Assembly (NCBI RefSeq): GCF_050948215.1
Contig: NC_135150.1
Coordinates: 21,989,943 to 22,053,942 of the forward strand
Source: Halictus rubicundus
Lineage: Eukaryota > Arthropoda > Insecta > Hymenoptera > Halictidae
Direction of reading: 5' to 3'
DNA length: 64,000 nucleotides
Each line of letters opens with the position of its first letter. Position 1 is the stretch's first letter. Below the pieces are notes generated by a model. The model saw only the letters and a program-made list of their open reading frames with translations. It had not been told where the DNA came from and made no database searches. The translations under genes and the position numbers were made by a program. Shown here piece by piece: positions 45,226-57,270 of the stretch.

Positions 45226-48200
45226 GTGAAGAACTGGTACCGAGCAGAAATTTCTTTCCTTCTTTAATAATTTTAAAAAGTTGAAAACTATACATGCATA
45301 CCCTTAAAGTCTTTCAAGCTTTTTATCCTTCGAATAGCACTACGAATCGCCAATTGTGTATATATCACAAAGATCCTTCTTCCGAGGGTGAAGGATCATT
45401 TTGTCGTCAGTTTCCCGCATTTGTGCCGTGAGATTAGTCTCAAAAGATTGGAATGGCTCCATCGTCCCTCATTTAGCAGAAACACCTTTTGACCGTGGGT
45501 TTCCCAGCAGCCGGTCTCGCCGAATATCTGAATATTTATACGATTCGCGGGGCTCGTTCATCTTCCTTTTGTTCCCATCGATTCCCTGGAAGATAAACGA
45601 ATCTGCGTCCGCAAGAAAAAGGAAGGGGAGGGGTAGAGGGGTTGAAATTGAGCGCTTTATTGCCGCCCCTGTCTCAGTCCGGCGGTGCTTTGTGCCTAAT
45701 GAAACGAGCCCGCGGAACGGATACACGGCCGCGTCGTTAACAGTGTATCATTTATTCCGGCGTCGTTGTACATTTTAATTCATAGGAAGCACGGGGAGGG
45801 GTTTTTGTTCGCCGGTGGATATTGCGGCGCAATCGCATTATGCATCTCGTTTCGCGGGCAACAGCCGTGAAAGAGCGGAAGGGGTGCGGAGCAGGGAGCA
45901 ATTTATAAAGATACAGAACGGGATTAGCTTATCAGTCTTATTCCCTGAAATAATCAAGACGACTGCTCGGTATTCTCGTCCCGTGGCCGGTTCTTCTAGC
46001 CAAACCGGTGACCGGCAAACACACGCAAACATACAGAAACATACACACCATCGGTCGCGAACTTTCATCCCCCTTCGGCGAACATTATCGCTGGGTGGTA
46101 AACGCGAAAGTTAAGGCCGACGTATACATCATGCCACCGGCCCTCCCTCGAACGCCCCCTGGTTTCGTATCTCGATTATGGTATTGCTGTCCTCCGGAGG
46201 CATGGGTAAACGAAAGATATACGACAGCCCCGTGCTAGACAGCGCCAGGGAAAAGTTTTATCTGCCGTTTCAGGAAATATCAATAACTGATCCCCCGCTC
46301 CGAACAGTTTCTATTCGAACGTGGAAATATACGGACAGACCCGGAGCCCGGCTACCACCCCCCTACATCCCCCTACAGAACCCCCTAGTCTCATCCCCTT
46401 GGACCCAGCGGAACGCCATACGAAACGTGCCCGAGTATATCCCTTTTCAAATCGGAATGCAGCGGTCTAGCGGAGACGTTCAGGAAGTGGCCCATTCCGA
46501 AAGATGGCACGTGTCTTTGCCACCGTGGATTTACTGTTTAGAATCCGATGCACGCGACAGACTCCTTCGGTGGATCACCTAGCCAGCCGATTAATCCAAC
46601 GGGTAGCTAACCCGGAGGAGATCGTCGTTACAAGCGAATTCGAGGACCGGTGACACTTGTCAGACGAAATCCGGGTCGAGCTGTTCAATTATGAATCCGC
46701 GAATCGGAGCGTGAACTCTCGAGCACCCCGGCGAATACTTTGCATCCAACCACCCCCAGCTCTCGTTTCAGGGTTAAGAACAAATCGGCCGAGTCTGTCC
46801 TCTTTGCTAATCGTTAACAGTCACGAAAACGGCCCCTGTACACGCCCCATCGATCCGCGAACCGAAGCATCCCCTCGTGTTCTGGATTCCTCCCAAGCTG
46901 TTATAATTTTTTCGGAAAAACGAATGAAATGAAAGAAACTTTTGCAATATGTCCCAAGTTCTACAAGTCTCGAGGAGTACTTATTTTTATCTAATATTCA
47001 AATATATCAATTCATATAATATGATTCAAATTGCGTCTTGTTTTACTCAGAAAAATGTCACGAACATTTCACGAAAAACAAACGAATTTTGTTAGTAAGT
47101 TGTGAATATGTTGCAGATTTCCTTCGAAATCTTCATCACGAGTCTGACTCAACGTCATAGCGCAAGGAGTTCATTTGATACTTTCGCGATTAAACTTCCC
47201 ATGATAACCGAATGGTTAAGGGTTATGGTTGCGGCGTTAACGAGTATATTTCGTCAATGTTGCCGACACAAATCCGGACGGGAAGAGTTCGAGAGACCTC
47301 TCCATCCCGGCGACAACAGTGTGTTCCGCGTCCGAGCCTCGGATTATATAATTACGACTCCCGCGTAAAATATCGCGGCCGTGTTCCCATTTAATGCGCC
47401 CACGCGAATCGATGATCGAAATCGGTCCGGCACTCGGGCCGAAAATTTATTCGATTCGTTCGTGTGCGATATTAATTCCGCCGAATGCGCCCCGATGGTG
47501 TCCCGTCGGCTGTACTTGTTTTTCCATTAAAATCGCTAAATAAACGCGGAAACGTGTTCGCGTTCCAGTCGCCGCGTCGCATGATTGCGTTTCCGGGGGG
47601 GGAGGAGTTGGGGTGTAGCTGCAACTAAATTCCCAAACTTAGGGGAACCAGCTCCCGAAATGACTGCACTGCAAATCCTGGCAACCGCTGGACTGCAAAT
47701 CTTGGTGGAAAACAAAAATTCGCCTTTCGTCCCTTTTGCGTGTACAGCACTTTGTACATCGTTTTCGCCATTTTGCACATTATTCTGTACGTCATTTTGT
47801 AAATTCTTTGTACGTCATTTTGCGTCTCACTTTCTCCTTTTCGTCATACAGTTTTCATATTATCCAATTCTATTCAATAAATGCATGTGTACAACGTAAA
47901 AAGGATCACATAGAATTGGAGTTAAAATAGATAAATTAGTGTTAAAATAGGTTTAAGGAGAACCTGGAAAGATTCTGCGAGTGATAGCGTACTCGAATGA
48001 CAATTTAACTAACCATCCCAGTTAGGGGGCGAAGGGAACATGAATTGAAAGGCTTTCGTGTCTTACTTGTAAAAGTACAGAAAATCGATAGTCCGATTGA
48101 TCAGTCCATAAAGTGATCAGCGTTTCATTTGGCAAAAGATCCAGCGGTATTTTTTCGGAACGCAGCTTCGAAATCCTGTGGAATGAGAATTGGTGTTCCC

Positions 48201-48781
48201 GCGATTCTCCTGCGGGACGAGCTTGCCCTAGTTTGCAGTAGGATCGAAGGGACAGAAGGTTTCCTTAGCCTCTGCCGAGTCACGATTCCGTCGTCGAAGG
48301 GACCACCTAACCGAGCAACCTTGGCGGGGTGGAACGAAGACAGAAAAAGGGCCGGCTGCTGCAGTATGGTCCTCTCCGCTCGAGATTTATCGAAGCCGAA
48401 CACCGATGCATTAGCGATGGAAGAGGGGGAGAGGTCGAGAGACGAAGGTAACGAAGCGAGGGAGGAAAATCGACGAGAGGGTGTCGAGGAGAGGAGGCAT
48501 CGACCAACCTCTCCACCCTTAACCGAACTCCCACACCACCGTTTCTTAGAGCCGAGGAGCTCCCTCAAGACGTGTAACGAATCAATCGAGATCAGAGGCG
48601 AGCCTCGCCTCGCTGATAACCGGCCAACTGATAACACATTAAACACGTAGCCCGCCGAAAATACAAAGCAAACGATCCGAAATCCGTGTAATTAGATCGT
48701 AGATACACACGGTCGTCCAAATATAATTCAGAAGAAACGCAAACATGCACAGTGACCAACCAAAGCATTCACGCACAACCT
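45226..48781. other. No recognised gene; several long unassigned frames
   Basis: Moderately GC-rich. Unassigned frames of 91-173 codons (45401-45778, 46178-46582, 48129-48650 and the opposite strand) lack recognisable domains. CATTTTG(C/T)AC-type short repeats occur at 47735-47825. Confidence 0.45.
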
Positions 48782-48932
48782 TTGACACTGAACCTACCAA
48801 ATATTAAAAGTGAATAGCGCATATTATGCGCCACTTTTTATTGAGATATAATTTCCCATGAATACGTCTCTATAATTTCAGTAATTGTAAAATAAAAAAC
48901 CGGTTATTCGACCGTAGTAGGTTCAGTGTCAA
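48782..48932. repeat. TTGA-ended MITE related to families A/G
   Basis: Inverted ends TTGACACTGAACCTAC / GTAGGTTCAGTGTCAA, near-palindrome GCGCATATTATGCGC at 48817-48831, and an AATTGTAAAATAAAAAACCG patch like family G. Confidence 0.75.
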
Positions 48933-49052
48933 TAATAACTTTTTTAAAATTGGACCGCGTGGACGACTTGAATGTTTTCAGATTTTCTTACCTACTTTTT
49001 TATTCAATCCTTAACAAAATGCCTTAATTGTATCGTTCATAAATTCCATTTT

Positions 49053-49066
49053 GGGGGGGGGGGGGG
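49053..49066. repeat. 14-base G run
   Basis: Uninterrupted G homopolymer; length may be an assembly estimate. Confidence 0.9.
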
Positions 49067-49329
49067 ATTTCTATTAACATTTCTATTAATTGAAAAATTC
49101 TTTCCAGTACATTTTACACACTCACACATGCCACAAATATATAACAGAGACTGTATTATTACACTGTCGACTCAATCTCAACGAAAATGTAACACAAATC
49201 CAACATTTCTACGCAATTAAAGATTTCGAGGGTTATGCAAACGTTTCAGTCTTCTCTTCAATGTGCTTTTGTTTATACACAATATAGAAGATATATTCTA
49301 TACACATCTATAGCAAACACACAATTATG

Positions 49330-49335
49330 TTTATT
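49330..49335 (-). terminator. Possible PNP polyadenylation signal
   Basis: AATAAA on the minus strand about 410 bases past the PNP stop codon, in AT-rich DNA. Chance occurrence is quite possible in sequence of this composition. Confidence 0.3.
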
Positions 49336-49745
49336 CTTAATCATTGTACATGCACGATTGGAAGAGACTGAAACCTCTGCGCACACCGAACATTTCGCAG
49401 ATGAATACTGATGGAGTTCCATGACTTTCGTGATCAAGGGATGCAGAGGCGAAAGGTGGCAGTTCTGTGCCTGTTTAGGGTTGTCTTAACTCAGCTCAAG
49501 CCTCTGGCACTGTCAGCTGCGATACTCCTAGAGATGGCAGAACTAGGGTAGCTCAGAGAATCCGAGTTCCGCGGAGAAATGCATCGGCTTTCGCGCGTCG
49601 AATTAAATATGATCCTCGGGACGTGATCGAGGCTAATCCTCGTGGCCATAGGATCTAGCCGGAAATTCGATGGCCGCTTTTTCCCCGCGATCTTTGCTAC
49701 CTGCCGAGCGTTGTAGATGCGAACGATCCCTCGGAGGATGATTTC

Positions 49746-49975
49746 TTAGAGGCTGTTTCTTCCTGTGTTGATGATGGCCGACAGCCGCATCACTACACGC
49801 GACAGATACTCTTGCAACAGAGGCTGTTTCGCTTTTCCTATGTCCATCACCTCTGCGTGGTTGGCTTCGTCGTGGTTTTCATAGTCGACCACGCACTGAT
49901 TCGTGATTAGGCTGAACGTGAACACCTTCAGGTCGCAGTGTCTCGCGGTGATCACCTCGTGGACCGTGGACATTC
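49746..49975 (-). CDS. PNP: PNP last coding exon
   Basis: The acceptor TTTTTAG precedes 49975. GA completes Gly, then MSTVHEVITARHCDLKVFTF, SLITNQCVVDYEN and the His in EANHAEV follow. The C-terminus is a helix-like QPLLQEYLSRVVMRLS ending RNSL and a stop at 49746. Confidence 0.95.
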
Positions 49976-52900
49976 CTAAAAATCGAACAAAATAGTGTTA
50001 ACAGTCGGATTTTTATGCAAAACAAAAATTGTCTGCATTCATTCGAAAATGCAGGAGTCACTTAGGAATTTTTCTCCATTTTAATTAATGATTGAAAATT
50101 GCATATTGATATCCCCTGACTCTTTTAATCTGTATGATATTTCAAATTTCGCTAAGAAAAGGGACTCGGTTTAAAATCATTGATCATTTTTCTTATCCTC
50201 AAACATTCGTGTCATGCACATCCTCTCGTTCATAAGTTATTTTTACGTCTTGTAAATTTCTGTTCAATTATTTCCTTGCGAATTGTTTTCCTGTAGAATA
50301 AATAAATTATATAATGTATGATAGTAGGTACAGACCAACGGCGTCGACGCCGACCATCCTCAGCATCTTCAGCTCCGCCACGGTCTCGAAATTTGGTCCA
50401 CCAAGACACGTGTAGACGCCCTTGTGAACCATATCCGAGATGTCCATCTCCTCGGCTACTTGTTGGCCCATTTCTAACAGAGAACGGTCGTACGCCTTGT
50501 TCATCGGCGGAAACCTCGGCCCGAATCTACCGGGAACACGCAGAATCGTTACGAAATTGCCGGATCGTTGCCAACACCTCGTCTTATCTTTCGCTACGAG
50601 TTCCGAAATCACGCTAACCCTTTGCACTCCAGCATCGAGCTTCTCCCCGTATCAATTTTATTCGCAGAAATTCTCTACAGGAAGTTCGCGTCACTTCGCC
50701 TAAAGGTATTACGAGACTAGGGCCATCCCTAGGGAGGGGAACATTGGCGGACATGTTTAATGAACTCTATTAATAAGAAGAGTTAGAAGAATGAAGGAAG
50801 AAAGGTAGAGCAAGGACTGTAAGGGAAGTAAGCTGCCGCGAACTGCCGGATGAAAGGTCAAAGCAAGCTCGACCGTGAACGAACGACTCGGGAAAGCAGA
50901 CGTTGAAGATGAACAGAGAGAGAGGGGGGGAGGGGTGGGACGAAGACGGAGGGGGCCAGAGGGAAATTCTTACGTAAATACGTCAATCAGATTCTTTATG
51001 CCGTCGAGTAAATAGTTCGTCAATCGTATTCAAGGGGTTGTTCCGACAAAATAGATTAATTTTATTCCTTCCATGACCTCGAGGACCTTCGTACTGGCAG
51101 GGCTCCGTTACCCCAGCCCTTAGGGCAAGGTTGCTCGGGTTCTGCGATCCGCGAACGAACCTCGTCGACGTCTTTGCTCCCGGAAACGAGCTCGAAACCC
51201 TTTGTCGGCTTTCCAGCCGACTCGAATTCATTGCCGTTCACGCCGTGCAGCGGCCATCTTTCTTTTTCTCATTATTCCCTCCTCCGGCTCGATTTCTTCC
51301 CTTTACTCTTGCGATAGCGGAGGCGCAAGAATGCATTAACTTATTTGACTTCTTTCGCAATAGACTTGGACAATTTTTATTCTGTATAAAAATCCGGAGT
51401 CTAACAATGAACATATTTTTCGGTACTATAATAATTTGATAATATGCTGCAAATTTTCAGCAATTTATTAAATGAAAACGAATTCAGTGGTACAAAAATT
51501 GACTGGGTCGATGGTAAGTATTTTTCAGCGATGCTTTAAAGTCATTCGAGTGCAAAGGGTGAGTAGTTTGTATCAGCGGCTACAATTAGGCGCAATCACC
51601 AGTACCGATAGATAAGCGAGTAACGCGAGAACGGTAATGGAGCGTGCGAGGAAAAAATCGTACGGGGTGATTGGTGTAGGAATAGTCGTATAGCTCGTCT
51701 GGGACAGAGCCGATAAGGAAGCGTGTGACGGGGGATGAATGGTGCGACTAGGTGATACGTCGCGCGGAGGCAGAACAGGAAGAAGATACCTGTCGTCGTT
51801 GGGTCCTTGAAGAGGGTTATTCCCCGCAAAACCCATCATGTTCACGTGATCCTTCACCATCATAATGTCGCCGACCTTGTACGTGGGATTCAGACCTCCC
51901 GCCGCGTTTGTCGCAATCAGATGGGTCACGCCCACCAGCTTCATAACTCTGACTGGCATCGCGCACTGTGGATGGATACGAGACCAACAGTGAGCTATGG
52001 CAATAGCATTCGCGATAAAGACACTGCGAAAACAAACACAAGATCCCCCTTGCCCTCTTCATCCTCCGTTTGCGACCATACTTCATCCGTAACCGCAAAT
52101 GGTACCAGTTTACGTTCGATTTTCACTATTAACCCTTTGTGGACGAATGTCGCCATACTGCCGACATCCGGCCCATCTATTTAACATTTAAAGTTACAAA
52201 TAATTTAATTATTGCAGTAACGAAAAGTCAGTATATAGTTACATCTCTTCCCAGAACTGCAAACTTTGAAATAGAAATTAGCAATATTTGAAACAATCCT
52301 TTTTGTAACTATTGCTTCATCAGGGATCACGAAACAGTGTCATACTGTATCGGTATCAGCTTCAATATTAACACTAAACCTGCCGATACTTCTTGTATAC
52401 CTGTTCCTAACGTGCGTGGTCAAAATGACCGGTCCTTAAAAAAAGTTATTGTTAATACATTAAACGTAGATAATAGTCAGTTTGTTGCTGGATGAATTAG
52501 TAGATGAACAACTTCCATAAAATGACGATACAAATTTATTTTCATATAATTACGAATATATAAAACATACTACGATGCTCCCTTCTCGAATTACAAAATT
52601 GTTGTGTCTTTTATACTGATTGTTTAGGGTTGGAAGAGCTATTTAAATACCATAATATTGTCTCGTGCGGTCAAATTTACCGGTCGCGGTAGGCAGGACA
52701 GGCTACAAATATTTCTTGGAGAAAAAATAAATAAATTTTCAAAGAAGTTTGAAAAGGTCAATTTGACCGGTCTTGGTCGGTTTAGTGTTAAAAACTATAA
52801 AATACCGAGCTGTAAACAGTTACAAACTACTTCAAAAACAGTCTTATGAAACAAATATTTTAGAATCTGCGTATCAAAGAAATATGGTTGCAGACGTAGG

Positions 52901-53743
52901 ATTAATTAGTCTAGTGACTCTACCGCGGATTTTATGGATTTACGGAAAAAATGAGTAGTTGCAATTCGAAACAATAGTGGGATTAAAAAATTGAAGAGCA
53001 CCAGTACAATTTAATTTTGATCCACTAAAATTATTAAATCAAGATATAAAATAAGTATACTACACGCAGAAAGTTTTGATTCTGCATAAAGATGCTACTA
53101 ACGACTATAGCCGATGGAAATTAAGCGGTGCCGAGCGGACAGCTTTAAAATAAAAAGAGGGGATAGATATTTTCTTGTTGCGAAAAAAGCATCGTCGTCT
53201 TATATCGAAAGAAAAGTGTAGAGAGGCTGAATGGTGTTTCCGCTTGTTCCATGAAGTTATGGGAACGCAAGAGGGTCTCTTACCTTCCACAGCGGGTAGC
53301 CCTCGTAGTAATGGAACCTGCCCTGCATGCACATGACCGGTACACCCCTCAGATAACCGAACACCATCTGACCTTTGTGACCCTGGACTGTGGAGACAGG
53401 GAAATGGGGTATCTCCTCGTAAGGGAAGCGCTGCGTGTCCTCGAGGGAGTCAGCCAACGAACCTGGACACAACTCGTTTTGCTCAATTGATCCTGTTCGG
53501 GAATAGACAAACGATTGACTCGGAAAATACTCGGTACACGCGGTCGGCTCTGTGTATAATTCGTAACCGATCCCGCGTGTATTCGACGAGATCGTGTCTG
53601 TCTATGACAGTCTATACATGATTCCGATGCACTCGGAAAACCACTAACCTAATCCAGAGCCGCATATTATCCCGATCTTCGGCTTTATCTTGATGCGATC
53701 CAGCAGGAACCGAGCCGACTCCTGCAGCGTCTCGAACGTGTAC
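49746..53743 (-). CDS. PNP: Purine nucleoside phosphorylase (five exons, 5' end missing)
   Basis: PNP catalyses phosphorolysis of inosine and guanosine to free base plus ribose-1-phosphate in cytosolic purine salvage. Coding is the minus-strand join of 53649-53743, 53284-53462, 51790-51965, 50336-50526 and 49746-49975. Every junction is GT-AG and every phase agrees, giving about 290 codons, close to the usual length of about 289 for trimeric PNP. Active-site motifs by homology with the human enzyme: CGSGLG (phosphate serine), MQGRFHYYEG (Arg and His of the phosphate/ribose site), TNAAGGLN, GGPNFET (purine-binding Phe-Glu), VGMSTVHEV, SLITNQ (the Asn specific for 6-oxopurines) and EANH (the ribose-binding His). 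All are intact. The first exon, with the start Met and a few residues before YTFETLQ, was not found up to 64000. Introns carry MITEs. Confidence 0.95.
50000..50040 (+). repeat. MITE family E head fragment in a PNP intron
   Basis: CAGTCGGATTTTTATGCAAA then ACAAAAATTGTCTGC; no tail. Confidence 0.6.
50336..50526 (-). CDS. PNP: PNP exon with purine-binding Phe-Glu
   Basis: The acceptor CCGGTAG precedes 50526. It encodes FGPRFPPMNKAYDR through VYTCLGGPNFETVAELKMLR to VGVDAVG and ends one base into a Gly codon. The donor GTTG|GTCTGT is a weak match to consensus (GTCTGT instead of GTRAGT), but the phase and protein continuity fix it. Confidence 0.94.
50613..51560. repeat. Possible decayed element bounded by AACCCTTTGCACTC
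   Basis: CTAACCCTTTGCACTCC at the left and GAGTGCAAAGGGT at the right form a 13-base inverted pair 0.95 kb apart in one PNP intron, resembling family H ends. TTAA edges are not preserved. Confidence 0.35.
51368..51403 (-). repeat. MITE family E head fragment in a PNP intron
   Basis: Reverse of TAGACTCCGGATTTTTATAC plus AGAATAAAAATTGTC; only the head survives. Confidence 0.65.
51790..51965 (-). CDS. PNP: PNP central exon
   Basis: The acceptor CCACAG precedes 51965. The 58 codons plus two bases begin CAMPVRVMKLVG and include TNAAGGLNPTYKVGDIMMVK and GNNPLQGPNDD. The donor GACAG|GTATCT splits the following Arg codon, which the next exon completes with an A. Confidence 0.95.
52129..52170. repeat. 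TTAA element end with ATGTCG hairpin
   Basis: TTAACCCTTTGTGGACGA followed by ATGTCG-(9)-CGACAT at 52147-52167; partner end not identified. Confidence 0.4.
52368..52791. repeat. MITE family A, copy 2 (intact) in a PNP intron
   Basis: 424 bp with TTAACACTAAACC and GGTTTAGTGTTAA ends and TTAA at both edges; GACCGGTC near both ends. Confidence 0.85.
52914..53108 (-). repeat. MITE family E, inverted copy in a PNP intron
   Basis: Left CCGCGGATTTTATGGATTTA; right GATTCTGCATAAAGATGCTA. Lies between the central PNP exon and the RFHYYEG exon. Confidence 0.65.
53284..53462 (-). CDS. PNP: PNP exon with catalytic Arg/His segment
   Basis: The acceptor TGTCCAG precedes 53462. Two bases complete Gly, then 59 codons run to YYEGYPLWK, ending in phase 0 before GTAAGAG at 53283. 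It carries PVSTVQGHKG and MQGRFHYYEGYPLWK, the strongest family signature. Confidence 0.95.
53649..53743 (-). CDS. PNP: PNP exon with phosphate-binding loop
   Basis: The acceptor TTCCAG precedes 53743. The first base completes a codon from the missing upstream exon, then 31 codons follow from YTFETLQESARFLLDR to IGIICGSGL. The exon leaves one base (phase 1) before GTTAG at 53648. The CGSGLG loop spans this junction. Confidence 0.93.
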
Positions 53744-54020
53744 CTGGAAGAAAGAGCCAGTTAATTAACATTATTTCTACCGCGGTTTTATGTATACCTA
53801 TTTTGACTTATTTTATGTAGAATCACCCCCCCCCCCTCTTTTCGGTTCTTCAGTCTCGTTTTGCAATCTCAATCACTTTTTATTTAAAATTTTAAAGGAT
53901 ATCCTGGTGATATCTTTCGTAAAAATAATGTTAAATCGAGTATATTTGCTAGAGTGAAATTTCAAGGTCGTGGTACTCGGATCAACAGAAAGATAAGGTA
54001 TTAATGCTTCAGGAACGACG

Positions 54021-54744
54021 CACAGTGGTCCGGATCGGAAAATAAAGTGACATTTAGTAGAAAATCGAACTTTCTCGTATCGATACCTGATCAATAAACA
54101 TTATCTCTTAAATGTCTATGGATTTCGGAAATGAAGAAATTAGTACAATTTAATAAATATTATAGTCGTAATAAACATTGAAACTTGGACGTTTTAAGAA
54201 CAGTATTTTTCACCACAAAAATTGCTTCTCTTTAGTGCGATGTCCTGACGATCCTATTTAATATTTTCTCTCGCTTTTTTTTTTTTATTGAAGAGCAGAC
54301 TTTTGCGATGAAAATGATCTATTAAAAAAATAATATTGAGTACAGAAGAACATATGTAAAATTCGTTACGTTCAGAAAGACATATTTTCTAACTTCCAAA
54401 CAGTTTCACATCCGGACAAATCGGAACATTTTCAGTATATTTTTCCCTATATAATTATGCATGAATCATTTCCCACTTTAAACCACTTTACGAATTATTG
54501 TTGTTCCAAATTCTCACGAATCTCACTTCGCAATGCGACTGTGTAAATATTTATTTTTGAAAAAATATTTATATTTGAAAATAAATTAAAAACTATTGTT
54601 TAACAAATGCAAAACATATTCAATTGTCAACCATTAAAAATTGCTATTTTTTAAATATTTTTAGTGAAGATTTCATCGCAATATCTCTAATAGTTTAAAA
54701 GTTATAACAAAATGTCACTCGATTCTTCGATCCGGACCATTGTG
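54021..54744. mobile_element. Non-autonomous Transib element 2
   Basis: Left CACAGTGGTCCGGATCGG, right inverse CACAATGGTCCGGATCGA, with a perfect CGACG duplication at 54016-54020 and 54745-54749. Inverted similarity fades after about 35 bases. The AT-rich 650-base interior shows no transposase. It is a different subfamily from 23161-23670. It lies just upstream of the first recognised PNP exon. Confidence 0.85.
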
Positions 54745-54749
54745 CGACG

Positions 54750-56549
54750 TCTGTGCACTGCACCGACTGTGACGAATATTTTTAAATTTTTCAACAAAAT
54801 ACGATTAGACTCGTAGGTAATTGAAAAGCCTCTTCTTCTTCCTCCTCTTTTTAAATTACTATAAATCAATCCAGACTCTATATGTTCCTACAGATCTGCT
54901 CTATTTATCGCTGTAAACCAAACTGCACGAAAATTCAGAGGCAAATTAATTTAACTCGGTGTAAACATGAAACTCGAAGTGCAGCAGCATAGTTTCCCAA
55001 CGTTTTCTGTTTCACTACCCCCTTTCAAAGTTTCTGTTGTTCGGTGCTACCTTCAAGTAATGCATCTCTATTACCAAATTTCCCAATCAAAGCTTCCGGC
55101 ACGGTAACCGAACAAATCCATAGTTTAGGAAAATTATAGTGGTTGAACTACGATTATCTCCTAATGTATTACAAATTGTAATACATTACTGTAACGTAAA
55201 AAAATCAAGTTTTTCCTCATACAAGGTCTTGAAGTCTGTGAAAATCGGGCACGAACAATCGTACCGATACATCGCCGATTGTTCGCATGAAAAAATCAGA
55301 CAATTTTCCGACTGTGAACCCATCCAACTTTTGCAGTGGTTGCACCGGGTCGAAAACAAATAGAAAGGGGAATTTAGGTGAACCGTGTAGCACGATTTTC
55401 AGAATCGTGAATCGATTCGAGCCTCGGGGGACGTAGACCGATTTCTGGCCGGGAATACGCCCGATTTCAGTTTCGGTTCGGTCTCGCGCGAGCCTGGAAA
55501 TAATAGTTTCTACGAAATCACAGGCACGACCGCATAAATTGGCAAGATAATGGGAGCCGTCATAGTTGCCGCGAGAGGAACGAGTGGTTCGTTGCTCCCC
55601 GGGGCCAGCGCCCGGTACAATTTCGCGAAACGGGTGCAGTTGCCTGTTAAACTGCTAAAGAGGCTCGAGAATAGCGACGGATTCAAGCCGAACCCTGGGC
55701 CTCGCTTCGCAGGTATTACTAATCACGAATTGGCATACGCGGGAGAGCCCGGGGACGGTCGCGCGCGATCGCGAATGGCGTGTGTTTATACGAACCTGTA
55801 CAACTCATCTACCGTGCGTGCATTCACGCGTGCACGCACGCCGATGCGGAATGCATCCGCCCGAACCGGTTCTACGCACAGATGCACACGCAGAATTTCC
55901 GTGCACCCGAGCACATAAGCCGGCCCCCGGCGCGTAGCGCCATGCGTGACGCAATCGACAATTTCTCGCGATTCTATACAAATTTTCACCCCTTTTCACC
56001 CCTTTCATACCCCCGACTCGAAATATTCTTCGTGAATCGACACCGTGTTTCTGAAACGTCGAGTTCGTCCGACTTTACCGCATACCCGCGAAGATTTGAA
56101 ATAAAAATAATGATCTTTTGTTGTTTGAGCAGTTAGATTATCAGCTGACATGTCGATGATACAATAGAAGATTGTGTAGATTTTATAGAAAGTATCCAAG
56201 AACATTGGCTGAGGAAGTCACATGCTTTATCAAGATGGCAAGGCTACTACCAATGTTCTTACAGGACTACCAGTCCTCCTCGAGCCTCTGTACTCGACTG
56301 ACCTCCGGGAGCTCATTGGAGTACCGGAGGTCAAGGTCCCAGAGGTTCGAGGGGGACCTTCAGGTCCTTCCGGTGAACGACGGTGGACGGAGATGGACCC
56401 TGTCCCTTCCTTGCTTTTCCCATACTTTTCCGCGCTCTTTCTATACCTTCAGAGTTGTGTAGAATTGCAATTGAATTACTCCAGGAATTATAATTACAAG
56501 TTAATTGAATTACATTGTAATTCAGTCATATTCTAATTTATAATTCAGT
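54750..56549. other. No recognised gene
   Basis: AT-rich to 55350, CpG-rich at 55380-55960. The missing PNP first exon was looked for here and not found with confidence. Confidence 0.45.
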
Positions 56550-56626
56550 ATACTCCGCGGTAGTGGAGATCATTCCGCGACGTTTATCATCTAGGCCTTG
56601 AAGAAATATATAGAAAGATCACTGTA
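56550..56626. repeat. MITE family B, right-end fragment
   Basis: GTATACTCCGCGGTAGTGGA, CGCGACGTTTATCATC, ending GAAAGATCACTGTA. Confidence 0.7.
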
Positions 56627-56699
56627 TATGAAAAAAAAAAAACATAAAGATATATTGCACCTTTTCAAATCTCTGGGCTATAATTTGGGGAGCTGTATT

Positions 56700-56820
56700 T
56701 TAACCTTTTCGTTGCGACAACCTGTGTGTACGGGTGCCGACCGTAGTCGGCATCCACGCGACGACCTGTGTGCAGTGAATTTTCGTTACGAGTCAGTTGC
56801 GCCGTTCTGATGACTGACTC
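56700..56820. repeat. TTAA element end with GCCGACC hairpin
   Basis: TTAACCTTTTCGTTGCGACA, then a hairpin of the form GCCGAC-(CGTA)-GTCGGC near 56737-56752; CGACCTGTGTG recurs. Partner end not identified. Confidence 0.4.
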
Positions 56821-57104
56821 TTAGACGAAATCTGAGGTTGTCGCCGAGCGTCGAATTTGAAATACACAGGGCACGCTGGAAACCTAAGAGTCATATCCGT
56901 CTACAAGTCATAAAAGCCTATGGCTACTAAGCGATAGTGACAAGAAGACTAAGAAAATGTCTTTCTCCGATACGAGAGACGTAGTTGAATTACTATATAA
57001 TTGAAATACAATGTAATACAACTGATTTCAATTGAATTACGATGCAATTGAATTGGCACAACTCCGATACCTTCTATTATCCGTACCCTCCTTTCATTCC
57101 CCTC

Positions 57105-57270
57105 CTTCCCTACGGACCCCCTACCATCCCTAGTGTCAACCTACCTTGCCTAGCATCCCCTTACCTTCTTCAGAATGCCCCTACCTCCTCTAGATCCTCT
57201 CCAACTTCCCTAGATTCCCTCCTCCCTTCCCTAGATCCCCTCCACCCTTTCCCAGATCCTTCCCGTCGTC
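57105..57270. repeat. C/T-rich degenerate short tandem repeat
   Basis: Repeats of a CCCTAGATCCCCTCCACC-like unit (about 20-24 bases) with drift. A 103-codon frame over it is compositional. Confidence 0.6.

Noticed and set aside
46178..46582. 134-codon frame as a possible gene
   Set aside because: No recognisable motif, no clear splice sites, and neighbouring frames of similar length exist on both strands; left as unassigned.
55550..55918. Frame as the missing PNP first exon
   Set aside because: It is on the plus strand and carries none of the expected residues preceding YTFET; PNP is on the minus strand.
56222..56536. Gly-Pro-rich frame as a collagen fragment
   Set aside because: GGPSGPSG occurs once, without a sustained Gly-X-Y repeat.
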